Positions 1 through 7,237 of a stretch of DNA of 21,018 nucleotides are shown one piece after another. Both the position numbers and the translations under genes were made by a program. The notes under the pieces were generated by a model. It saw only the letters and a program-made list of their open reading frames with translations. It made no database searches and had not been told where the DNA came from. Each line of letters starts with the position of its first letter. Position 1 is the first letter of the stretch. The stretch is from a virus. The stretch lies in IMG/VR virus record IMGVR_UViG_3300017755_000147, positions 1 through 21,018 of that record; one strand, 5' to 3'.

Positions 1-19
1 AAGAAATAAATACTACGCG

Positions 20-92
20 TGCCGCATGACAGAGTCGAACTGCCGACCTGATGATTACAAATCATCTGCTCTACCAACTGAGCTAATGCGGC
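20..92 (-). tRNA. tRNA-Thr (anticodon UGU)
   Basis: Read on the minus strand, the segment folds into a full cloverleaf of 73 nt. The 7-bp acceptor stem is GCCGCAT/ATGCGGC, and the D arm is GCTC/GAGC with loop AGTTGGTA. The anticodon stem is GATGA/TCATC with loop TTTGTAA (anticodon TGT). The T arm has loop TTCGACT and a stem GGCAG/CTGTC with one G-U pair. The discriminator base is A and the 3' CCA is not encoded. All arms pair, so it looks functional and not a remnant. It would decode ACA (Thr), a codon that is common in the Thr-rich tail fibre and tail tube genes downstream. It is the only gene on the minus strand and sits just upstream of the capsid gene. It could supplement host tRNA, or mark an old attachment site, but no integrase is visible in the window. 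Confidence 0.93.
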
Positions 93-104
93 CAACGCAC
101 AGGT

Positions 105-133
105 TTTTTACCTTAAGAACAATAGTTGTGCAA
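105..133 (-). promoter_or_regulatory. candidate sigma70-type promoter for the minus-strand tRNA
   Basis: On the minus strand, TTGCAC (128-133) lies 17 bp before TAAAAA (105-110). The mature tRNA 5' end follows 12 nt after the -10-like box. Spacing is ideal and the -35 box matches TTGACA at four positions, but the -10 box is a moderate match (TAAAAA against TATAAT) and the surroundings are AT-rich, so chance is possible. If real, the tRNA would be read by the host polymerase independently of the late transcripts that run the other way. Confidence 0.3.
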
Positions 134-193
134 CCTTTTATAGGTGGCAACTGCTGAAACATAATTAAGCAAATGCTTGACCCTCTGCGGAGG
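124..193 (+). promoter_or_regulatory. capsid leader with small inverted repeats
   Basis: The 172-bp gap between the tRNA and the capsid gene holds two small hairpins. AGTTG (124-128) pairs with CAACT (148-152), with an inner ACC/GGT pairing around an AT loop. CCTC (182-185) pairs with GAGG (190-193) around a TGCG tetraloop. TTGACC (177-182), 19 bp before GATTAT (202-207), is a poor sigma70-like pair. Because the capsid gene is normally the most strongly expressed late gene, a phage promoter or mRNA-processing site is expected here, but I cannot point to a defensible consensus. Neither hairpin has a U-tract, so they are not terminators on the + strand. Confidence 0.25.
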
Positions 194-264
194 ACAATCC
201 TGATTATGAGCTAAACTATGTGGATGCTTTCTTTAAACAACAAAACTAACCAAGGAGAATAAAT

Positions 265-1242
265 ATGGCAAATGCCTCACCAATATCAGTGGGTAGAGTC
301 AATGCTTCCGGTACTGAAGATGCGTTGTTTCTGAAAGTCTTCGCAGGAGAAGTTTTAACTTCTTTTGAAAGAGCTTCAGTTACAGCAGGTGCTGAGACTG
401 TGAGAACAATCTCTAATGGTAAGTCCGCAACATTCCCAGTTATGGGAAGAACTGTGGCAGCTTATCATACACCAGGCGCAGAAATCACTGGAAATGACAT
501 CAACCACAACGAAAAGGTTATTACTGTTAATGACCTTTTAATTAGCTCTGTGTTCTTATCGAACATTGAAGAAGCTAAGAACCACTATGATGTAAGAGGT
601 GCTTACACATCTGAAATAGGACGTGCATTAGCATTCCAAAAAGATAAGCATATCTTACAAACCATAGGTCAAGCTGCACAAGCTTCAGCTTCTGTAACAG
701 GCGGAGACGCTGGTACTGTATTAACTAATACAAGTATCGCTTCTGCAACTGCTGGAACTGCTGCGAATGCAATGATTGACTCATTGTTTGATGCTGCTTC
801 TAATCTTGATAGTCATTACGTACCAAAAGAAGGACGTAAAGCTTTTATTAGATTGGAAGAATACTACAAACTAGCTAATGCTACCAACGCTGTAAACGTA
901 GATTTCAGTGGTGGCGCAAACGGTGGAGTTGCTGATGGTAAAGTATTAAAAGTTGCTGGAATTGAATTAATTCCAACTGCACACTTTGTTGCTTCTAACA
1001 TCACTACAGGTCAACCAGATGCGGGTACTTCAGCGTCTGTATCAAACCCACAGGCAGTGAACCTATCAAACTATGTTTGTTTAGTATGTCACCCGTCTGC
1101 TGCAGGTACTGTTAAATTAATGGATTTATCAGTAGAGTCAGAATACGACATAAGAAGACAAGGTACGCTAATGGTAGCGAAATACGCCCAAGGACACGGC
1201 GTATTAAGACCAGAAGCTGCTGTAGGAATTAAGGAAGCGTAA
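265..1242 (+). CDS. major capsid protein (T7 gp10-like)
   Basis: This encodes the HK97-fold shell subunit of the icosahedral head. The 325-residue product is close to T7 gp10A (345 aa). It carries recognisable T7-family blocks: ALFLKVFAGEVLTSFERASV near residues 20-39, then the GKSATFPVMGRTVAAYHTPG region near 52-71. A KVITVNDLL segment and the NHYDVRGAYTSEIGRALA region around 106-123 follow. The start is set by a strong Shine-Dalgarno (AAGGAGA) 6 nt upstream. It stands alone between a 172-bp leader and a strong terminator, as gene 10 does in T7, which suggests separate high expression. I see no slippery sequence near the end that would give a T7-like 10B frameshift product. Assignment is from sequence resemblance and gene order. 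Confidence 0.95.
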   Translation: MANASPISVGRVNASGTEDALFLKVFAGEVLTSFERASVTAGAETVRTISNGKSATFPVMGRTVAAYHTPGAEITGNDINHNEKVITVNDLLISSVFLSNIEEAKNHYDVRGAYTSEIGRALAFQKDKHILQTIGQAAQASASVTGGDAGTVLTNTSIASATAGTAANAMIDSLFDAASNLDSHYVPKEGRKAFIRLEEYYKLANATNAVNVDFSGGANGGVADGKVLKVAGIELIPTAHFVASNITTGQPDAGTSASVSNPQAVNLSNYVCLVCHPSAAGTVKLMDLSVESEYDIRRQGTLMVAKYAQGHGVLRPEAAVGIKEA

Positions 1243-1266
1243 GCTTAATTAATACAACAACAAACT

Positions 1267-1320
1267 AGTAAGGGCATCAAGATTTATCACTATGCAGACT
1301 TGCTCTGCCCTTACTTTTTT
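1267..1320 (+). terminator. intrinsic terminator after the capsid gene
   Basis: A perfect 10-bp inverted repeat, AGTAAGGGCA (1267-1276) with TGCCCTTACT (1306-1315), is followed directly by a T run to 1320. Inside the long loop CAAG (1278-1281) can pair with CTTG (1299-1302), which compacts the structure. The position matches the late terminator between genes 10 and 11 in T7, which lowers tail-gene transcription relative to capsid while allowing read-through. The next gene starts only 13 nt past the stem. Confidence 0.9.
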
Positions 1321-1328
1321 ATATTATT

Positions 1329-1931
1329 ATGGCAACACAAATTACACCAACCTCAGAGTTACAAGCAGTTAACATAATGTTGAGTGTTATAGGAGAAGCT
1401 CCTATCAATACTCTTGAAGGTGATGCAACTGTCGATGTATCTATCGCTAAAAATCTTTTGAATGAAAGTTCTATGTCTGTGCAATCAATGGGCTGGAATT
1501 TTAACTCACACTACAACTTCGTAGTGACAATTGATGACACTAGTAAAATACCATTACCTGTTAACTGCGTTCAAGCTGATGCCTCAGCCGATAACCGCAG
1601 TCGTAATTATGTAATACGTGATGGTTTTTTATACGATATGGATAATCACACAGATATATTTACAACTGCACCAACTATTGACGTAGTTCTCGTTCAACAA
1701 TTTGAACATCTCCCAGAATATGCAAGACGCTATATTACAGCCAAAGCAAGTAGACGCTTTGCAGCGCGTGTTGTTGGAGACACTGAATTGGCTAGCCTTA
1801 TAGGCAAGGATGAACAAGAAGCATACATAGCATTCCAACAAGCTGACAGCCGTTCAGCAGACGTTAATATATTGGAAGGGGATGCAAACACTTATTCGAT
1901 AATTAATAGACCACCTAGAAGGACTTATTAA
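1329..1931 (+). CDS. tail tubular protein A (T7 gp11-like, head-tail/tail adaptor)
   Basis: This protein forms the adaptor ring between the portal and the tail nozzle. The product has 200 residues against 196 in T7 gp11. The N-terminus carries the family pattern SELQAVNIMLSVIGEAPINT followed by LEGDATVD and a downstream LLNE, as in T7 gp11. The middle has LPEYARRYITAKASRRFAAR, also typical. The ATG at 1329 keeps the conserved N-terminal block, so it is the likely start. However, no Shine-Dalgarno is visible: the 13 preceding bases are the terminator U-tract and AT-rich sequence. The stop overlaps the next start as TAATG. Confidence 0.92.
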   Translation: MATQITPTSELQAVNIMLSVIGEAPINTLEGDATVDVSIAKNLLNESSMSVQSMGWNFNSHYNFVVTIDDTSKIPLPVNCVQADASADNRSRNYVIRDGFLYDMDNHTDIFTTAPTIDVVLVQQFEHLPEYARRYITAKASRRFAARVVGDTELASLIGKDEQEAYIAFQQADSRSADVNILEGDANTYSIINRPPRRTY

Positions 1932-4423
1932 TGCCTGTTGTATCTCAAACCATTCCTAACTTTTTAAATGGAATGAGTGAACAAACTCCAACACAAAGAG
2001 GTATTAATCAGGGTACAGACCAGATTAATTTTCAGAATAATATTGTGGAAGGTTTGACTAAAAGACCTCCGCTAGAATTTGTAAAAACTTTAGATGCAAC
2101 TAACACCTATCCAAACACTATTAAGTTTTGGAACATTAATCGTGATGCTACATCTCGTTTTATCGTTACGTTTTATCACCAAGGTATAAAAGTATTTGAC
2201 CTTGATGGTAACTCATATCCTGTAAGCACACCAAATGGGGTTACATATTTAGCTTCAACTAATCCAAGAGAAGATTTTAACTGCGTTAGTGTTGCTGACT
2301 TTACATTTATTGCTAACAAATCAATTATACCTATTGCTGATACCAGCACCAGTCCTGCTAAAGTAGAAGAGTTTTTAATTAATGTAGCAAAGTCTCAATA
2401 CGGTATTGAATATAGAGTAACTCTTAAGCACCCGAGTATGCCTCAGGAAATTGCAGTTATCTTTCAAATGCCTTCAGGTAATGATGCCACTACTGATAGT
2501 GCATTTCGTGATACAAATAAAATTAAAGATATTTTATTAAACGGTACTTCTAGTGAATTTTGGAATGCAGGTGCATCACAAATAGGATTTAAAACTGTAC
2601 GTACTGATACCAATGCAACACTATCAACCACTCAAGGCCTTGCAAACTATTCAGGCATTACTAACTATTTTACTTTTGAAAGTTATAACTCAGTTATTTA
2701 TGGTAAGCCTACAGATAACAACTCAGCCTACACCGTAGATACTGCAGATGGTCAAGGTAACTTGGCTATGTATGTAGTCAGAGATGAAATACAAACATTT
2801 AGTCGTCTACCGTACTACGGTAAGACTGGTGTTAAGGTTAAAGTTACAGGCGATGAAGGGGATGAACTTACAGATTATTTTGTATCGTTTCAAGGTAACG
2901 GTGTTTGGTCTGAAACTATCGCTCCAGGGGTTTCAGTAGGATTAGATAATTCTAAAATGCCTCATGCCTTAGTGAATAACAACGATGGTACATTTACATT
3001 TAAACAACTAGATTTTAACGACCGCATTTGTGGTGATTTAACAACAAACCCTAATCCCTCATTTGTAGGTCAACCTATACAGAATTTAACATTTTATAAA
3101 AATAGACTTGGTCTATTAGCAGGAGAGAACCTAATTTTCACAGAGAATGGTGGGTTCTTTAATTTCTTTTCTACTACTGTTACTCAAGTTTTAGATACTG
3201 ACCCAATTGATATTGCAGCCTCAGGTACGCAAGTAAACACTTTAAAGAACTCTGTAGCATTTAACGAAACACTATTGTTATTTTCTGACACACAACAATT
3301 TAAATTAGACACTGCGGGAGATACTATTACACCAACAACTGCAATTCTAAATGCAGTATCAACCTTTGAACACGATGACCAAGTTCAACCTGTTGCTGCT
3401 GGACGTTTTGCATACTTTGCACAACCACGTAATAATAATACAGCTATCAGAGAATACTATTCAGATGATGACACATTAACCAATGACGGTATTGATGTCA
3501 CAGTTTCTGTTCAAACATTAATACCTAAGGGTGCTTTTCAAATTATTAGCAACAACATTGAAGATACATTGTTTGTGCTATGTCACGATGACAATGATAG
3601 CCAAGTTGCACCATATAATACAAGTTCAAATGTTGCTCCTGTTAATTCAGATACTATTTTCGTTTATAAATATTTCTTTGATAAGGGAGAGAAGGTACAA
3701 ACAGCGTGGTCTAAATGGGAATTTGACGGTGTTAAAATATTAGGTGCAGTTAGTTTAGAGTCATACTTGTATGTTCTAGCTGCAGAAGGTCAGACTACAA
3801 AGTTATGTAGAATTGATTTACAGAATTTAAAAGAGTCGACATTAGATTTTAAAGTTTATGTAGATTTAAAAGCAAATGTGACAGGTACATATAGTGCAAG
3901 TACAGGCCTCACAACATTTACATCACCTTATGGTGCTAAAGCAGGATTAATTGCTGTAGAAAGAGATACAGGTATTAACCATACTGCAACAAATACAAGC
4001 GGTTCTACTTATACAGTTGCAGGCAATGTGCCAAACTTATTTATAGGCGTTCCATACACCTCCACTTACATTTTATCACCACAATATGTACGTGAAGATA
4101 CGGGAAGAGGACGGCTAGCAATTAGTTCTGGGCGTTATCAGATAAGAACAATTACATTTGATTTTAATAATACGGGTTACTTCAGAGTAACAACAATACC
4201 TGAAAATAGGCCAGCAGGGGTTTCACAAATGACAGGTTATGTTATTGGGCAATCACAATCTCAAGTAGGAGCTCCAGCAATCTTAACAGGTCAACTGCGT
4301 GTACCGATAGCAGCGCGTAATACCGATTTTACCTGTTCAATTATAAGTGACAGTCATCTACCTGTGCAAATTACACAGGCAGAAGTTGAAGGTTTCTACC
4401 ACAGAAGGTCAAGACGTATTTAA
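1931..4423 (+). CDS. tail tubular protein B (T7 gp12-like, tail nozzle)
   Basis: This is the nozzle of the short tail through which DNA leaves. It has 830 residues against 794 in T7 gp12. The N-terminus shows the family signature PNFLNGMSEQTPTQRGINQG, then an EGLTKRPPLEF block. Near residues 386-450 lies the other diagnostic region: FYKNRLGLLAGENLIF, a GGFFNFF motif, DPIDIAASG, and LLLFSDTQQFKL, all matching T7 gp12 in order. An AAGGAC Shine-Dalgarno lies inside the end of the previous gene. Start and upstream stop overlap by one base (TAATG), implying coupled translation with the gp11 homologue. Confidence 0.93.
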   Translation: MPVVSQTIPNFLNGMSEQTPTQRGINQGTDQINFQNNIVEGLTKRPPLEFVKTLDATNTYPNTIKFWNINRDATSRFIVTFYHQGIKVFDLDGNSYPVSTPNGVTYLASTNPREDFNCVSVADFTFIANKSIIPIADTSTSPAKVEEFLINVAKSQYGIEYRVTLKHPSMPQEIAVIFQMPSGNDATTDSAFRDTNKIKDILLNGTSSEFWNAGASQIGFKTVRTDTNATLSTTQGLANYSGITNYFTFESYNSVIYGKPTDNNSAYTVDTADGQGNLAMYVVRDEIQTFSRLPYYGKTGVKVKVTGDEGDELTDYFVSFQGNGVWSETIAPGVSVGLDNSKMPHALVNNNDGTFTFKQLDFNDRICGDLTTNPNPSFVGQPIQNLTFYKNRLGLLAGENLIFTENGGFFNFFSTTVTQVLDTDPIDIAASGTQVNTLKNSVAFNETLLLFSDTQQFKLDTAGDTITPTTAILNAVSTFEHDDQVQPVAAGRFAYFAQPRNNNTAIREYYSDDDTLTNDGIDVTVSVQTLIPKGAFQIISNNIEDTLFVLCHDDNDSQVAPYNTSSNVAPVNSDTIFVYKYFFDKGEKVQTAWSKWEFDGVKILGAVSLESYLYVLAAEGQTTKLCRIDLQNLKESTLDFKVYVDLKANVTGTYSASTGLTTFTSPYGAKAGLIAVERDTGINHTATNTSGSTYTVAGNVPNLFIGVPYTSTYILSPQYVREDTGRGRLAISSGRYQIRTITFDFNNTGYFRVTTIPENRPAGVSQMTGYVIGQSQSQVGAPAILTGQLRVPIAARNTDFTCSIISDSHLPVQITQAEVEGFYHRRSRRI

Positions 4424-4896
4424 TGGAAAAACCTTTTGTTAGGGAGGCGGAACTAAAAGATATTTTAGTTTTATGTAAGACAATGCGTAAGCAAGACAGA
4501 CAAGAAATAAAAGCTTCACACAATGTAGGCTCATTAGAAGCTTTAGTCATACCATTTACAATTGAAGGTGCTCGTAATTATACAATTATGGGTGTTGGTA
4601 ATGAAGGTGTGATTGGAATGTTTGGATGTACACCAAGTACCGACCCTGAGTTTGGTTGCGCTTGGTTATTATCAAGTGAAGTTTTATTAAAACATAGAAA
4701 AGAATTTATTAAACAAAATCCATATTGGATAGCAAAGATGGGTAAGGGCTATAAGTACCTTTACAACTTTGTAGACAAAAGAAATTGGGTTTCATTGAAG
4801 TGGTTACAACGACTTAACTTTGAACCTAAAGAAGAGTTTCCAGAATACGGATATGGAAAAATACCATTTTTATTAATGATTAAGGAGATGACATAA
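4423..4896 (+). CDS. GNAT-like acetyltransferase-fold protein (T7 gp13-like)
   Basis: The 157-residue protein sits exactly where T7 has gene 13 (138 aa), between gp12 and gp14. The N-terminal VREAELKDILVLCKTMRKQD looks like the first strand and helix of an acetyltransferase fold. The KGYKYLYNFVDKRNWVSLKW segment (residues about 107-126), followed by LQRLNFEP, resembles the closing part of the fold (T7: LWNYVWVGNTSHIRFLKTIGA). A clear acetyl-CoA loop (Q/RxxGxG/A) is not obvious, so catalytic activity is uncertain. In T7, gp13 is needed for virion assembly but is not retained in the mature particle. Both ends overlap the neighbours as TAATG. Confidence 0.8.
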   Translation: MEKPFVREAELKDILVLCKTMRKQDRQEIKASHNVGSLEALVIPFTIEGARNYTIMGVGNEGVIGMFGCTPSTDPEFGCAWLLSSEVLLKHRKEFIKQNPYWIAKMGKGYKYLYNFVDKRNWVSLKWLQRLNFEPKEEFPEYGYGKIPFLLMIKEMT

Positions 4897-5393
4897 TGTG
4901 TGGAATTGACCCGGTTACAATGGCAATCGGGGCACTAAAGATTGGTACTGCTGTTACAGGATGGCAGGAGCAACGGCAACAAGCCTCTAATCAAGCTTAT
5001 GCAGATTATAAAACAAGAGCTAACGCTGACCAAGCGTATCTTAATGATTTATCTAAGATTGAAACTGAAAGAGGACAAGCAGCTAGAGAAAAAGGTAAAG
5101 AAGAGTTTCGTGCAAAATTAAAACGAATGAAAGATTTAGCTAAAGCACAGAATGCAGGCTTTGGTAATTCACTCAGAGTAGCACAAGATGTCGGTACAGT
5201 ATTTGATGCTGATTATAATGACATCGCATTTGGTTTTGAAAACGACATGATGACATTAAACAATCAACGAACTGATGCTTATGCAAATATGCAAAGAATT
5301 TATAACAATATAGCTCCTGTCTATATGCCAAACTCTACAGACTTAGCTCTTAGAATTGGTAATGCAGCAGTTGATACTTATGGGACAGTATAA
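4896..5393 (+). CDS. internal virion protein (T7 gp14-like ejection protein)
   Basis: The 165-residue protein occupies the gp14 position (T7 gp14 is 196 aa). It begins MCGIDPVTMAIGALKIGTAV, a short hydrophobic start with an N-terminal Met-Cys as in T7 gp14. A charged, Gln/Ala-rich helical stretch follows (about 22-95), then a region ending near residue 150. In T7, gp14 is ejected into the outer membrane of the host to form the first part of the DNA-entry channel; that role is inferred here from position and composition. A strong Shine-Dalgarno (AAGGAG) precedes the start, and both ends are TAATG overlaps. Confidence 0.8.
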   Translation: MCGIDPVTMAIGALKIGTAVTGWQEQRQQASNQAYADYKTRANADQAYLNDLSKIETERGQAAREKGKEEFRAKLKRMKDLAKAQNAGFGNSLRVAQDVGTVFDADYNDIAFGFENDMMTLNNQRTDAYANMQRIYNNIAPVYMPNSTDLALRIGNAAVDTYGTV

Positions 5394-7237
5394 TGGCTTA
5401 CAAATCACAAGTTACTAATAAATATATGGGCTCTAGTTTTGCTGGGAGAGTTAATCCTGGCAGAGAGAACTCACTTACACAACTAGTAGAAACTTTAAGA
5501 GAGACTGACAGAGTTGTTAGTAGAGCTGTTCCAAAATATAAAGAGAAGCAAATAGAAAAAGCTGAAGAGCAATTAGAATATTTGAAAACTACAATGTCTC
5601 CTGAAGAATTAAATGCTTACATCTTAGAAGGCAACGACCCCATACTATCTAACAAATGGGCAACCTCGGTGGTGGAAGGTAATGTAGGACGTTTTCAGGC
5701 AGGTGAAGTTATCTCTAAAATTAGAGAGAATATGGGTAACTATGATTATGAAAAACAAACCTTAAGAGAATTTTATGCACCACAGATACCTGACATGGCG
5801 TCTAAAAGTTCAGCATATAGAAATGGTTTTTCGGTAGCGTTTAACAATTGGTCTGCAAATGAATATATGAAAGATGCAGACATGAGAGGTAAAAAAGCTG
5901 AAGAAAAAAAAGTTAATAATGTAGTTAAGTTTTTAGATAATACAGTTACTGATATGGATGATTATTGGGAAACTTTAAATTCATTCAACTCACAACTTCC
6001 AAATACTGCTGGTCAGGAAAATAAATATATGACCAATGACCAGTTAAATGATGCTGCAATACAACACGCAAAGTTTCTTGTGCAGAGTGCAACTTCATTA
6101 GAACATTTTGATAAAGCTATGACTATCTTAAACAGTGACAGGGGTACTGGTAAAAATGGTCAACAACTTGGTTCACTTATAGGTACAAAAAGAGAAGACG
6201 TAGGAGCACTAGTGTCAGCTATAAGTGCGGAACGATATAGATTTGAAGACAGAGAAATTAAGAAACAGAATTATCAAGACCAAGAAGACATCAAAAGTTT
6301 ATTTGTTCAAGCTTTTGTCGATACAGACCTAAACGATGATGAAGCTCTCAATGAACTCCGAAAACAAATTAAAGAAATAGACCCAGCTTCAGTAGTAACT
6401 TTTGACAGGCTTAATACTTTAGAAAGAGATGCTATGGCTGGAGAAGGTGCTAAATCTGCTTTCCTTCTTTCTATTGCTCGAGGTGATTACAATGAGGATA
6501 TAAGTAAAATGATAAAAGATTTTGAAGCAGGTCAATTTCCAAGAAGTATGGTAAGTCAGGCATTAAGTGTTTGGGGAGACTCACATAGAAGAAGTCAAAC
6601 AGGTGAAGAGGCAATTTTCTATAGCAATAAAACTTACAGTAAAGGCACAGATTTAATTAATGCTTCAATTGCTAAAGCATTTCAAAGTCAAGGAGGAATT
6701 ATTTCTGAAAACTATAAAGAAGCAGTTCGAAATTCTACATTTTATATTCAATCAAGTATTTTAGAGTTTGAAGCTGAAGGTGACAAAACACTTAATGACA
6801 GAATGATATTTATGAAAGAAATAGGTGATTATGTAGAAAAAATGTTTGTAAATGATGGTACTACAGACCCAACCTTTACAGATTTTAGTACTGTTCAAGA
6901 AGTTAATGCTGTTGATGCTAACGAAGTTGTTAGTGACTTAGAGCAAACATTACCACAATTCGATATGTTTGAATTAATAAATACAAACTTAGGAGACATT
7001 AATCGTCTCGATGAAGAAGCTGTAGCCAACGCAACTAATCAGATATTACAAGAGCAAGTGTATCCACAAATTGCACAAGCAGTTATTGACCAACTACCAG
7101 CATCTGTTGCTAATAATGCAGAACAGTTTTTCCTGGCACTTCCTGATATGCAACTGCAAGATTTAGCTACGGCAATGGGTCTTACTTACAAACAATTATA
7201 TGATGCCATGAATCAATACTTTGAGAGCACTAAATAA
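5393..7237 (+). CDS. internal virion protein (T7 gp15-like ejection protein)
   Basis: At 614 residues it is shorter than T7 gp15 (747 aa). It is mainly polar and helical in appearance, with long charged stretches (residues about 35-60 and 165-200) and no signal peptide or membrane segment. I cannot point to a diagnostic motif. The call rests on its place between gp14- and gp16-like genes and on its soluble, alpha-helical, Asp/Glu/Gln-rich nature. In T7 this protein, together with gp16, builds the periplasmic part of the channel that pulls DNA into the cell. It shares one-base TAATG overlaps with both neighbours. Confidence 0.75.
   Translation: MAYKSQVTNKYMGSSFAGRVNPGRENSLTQLVETLRETDRVVSRAVPKYKEKQIEKAEEQLEYLKTTMSPEELNAYILEGNDPILSNKWATSVVEGNVGRFQAGEVISKIRENMGNYDYEKQTLREFYAPQIPDMASKSSAYRNGFSVAFNNWSANEYMKDADMRGKKAEEKKVNNVVKFLDNTVTDMDDYWETLNSFNSQLPNTAGQENKYMTNDQLNDAAIQHAKFLVQSATSLEHFDKAMTILNSDRGTGKNGQQLGSLIGTKREDVGALVSAISAERYRFEDREIKKQNYQDQEDIKSLFVQAFVDTDLNDDEALNELRKQIKEIDPASVVTFDRLNTLERDAMAGEGAKSAFLLSIARGDYNEDISKMIKDFEAGQFPRSMVSQALSVWGDSHRRSQTGEEAIFYSNKTYSKGTDLINASIAKAFQSQGGIISENYKEAVRNSTFYIQSSILEFEAEGDKTLNDRMIFMKEIGDYVEKMFVNDGTTDPTFTDFSTVQEVNAVDANEVVSDLEQTLPQFDMFELINTNLGDINRLDEEAVANATNQILQEQVYPQIAQAVIDQLPASVANNAEQFFLALPDMQLQDLATAMGLTYKQLYDAMNQYFESTK

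Noticed and set aside
20-92. tRNA as a phage attachment site
   Set aside because: The tRNA is complete and not a 3' fragment, no integrase is in the window, and the site is in the structural module. It remains possible but unsupported.
1180-1262. A T7-like frameshift giving a longer minor capsid protein (10B)
   Set aside because: I see no slippery heptamer near the end of the capsid gene, and the region after the stop is taken up by the terminator.
3531-3743. A 70-codon + strand frame inside the gp12-like gene
   Set aside because: It is in another frame of a well-supported gene, with no convincing Shine-Dalgarno or family resemblance.
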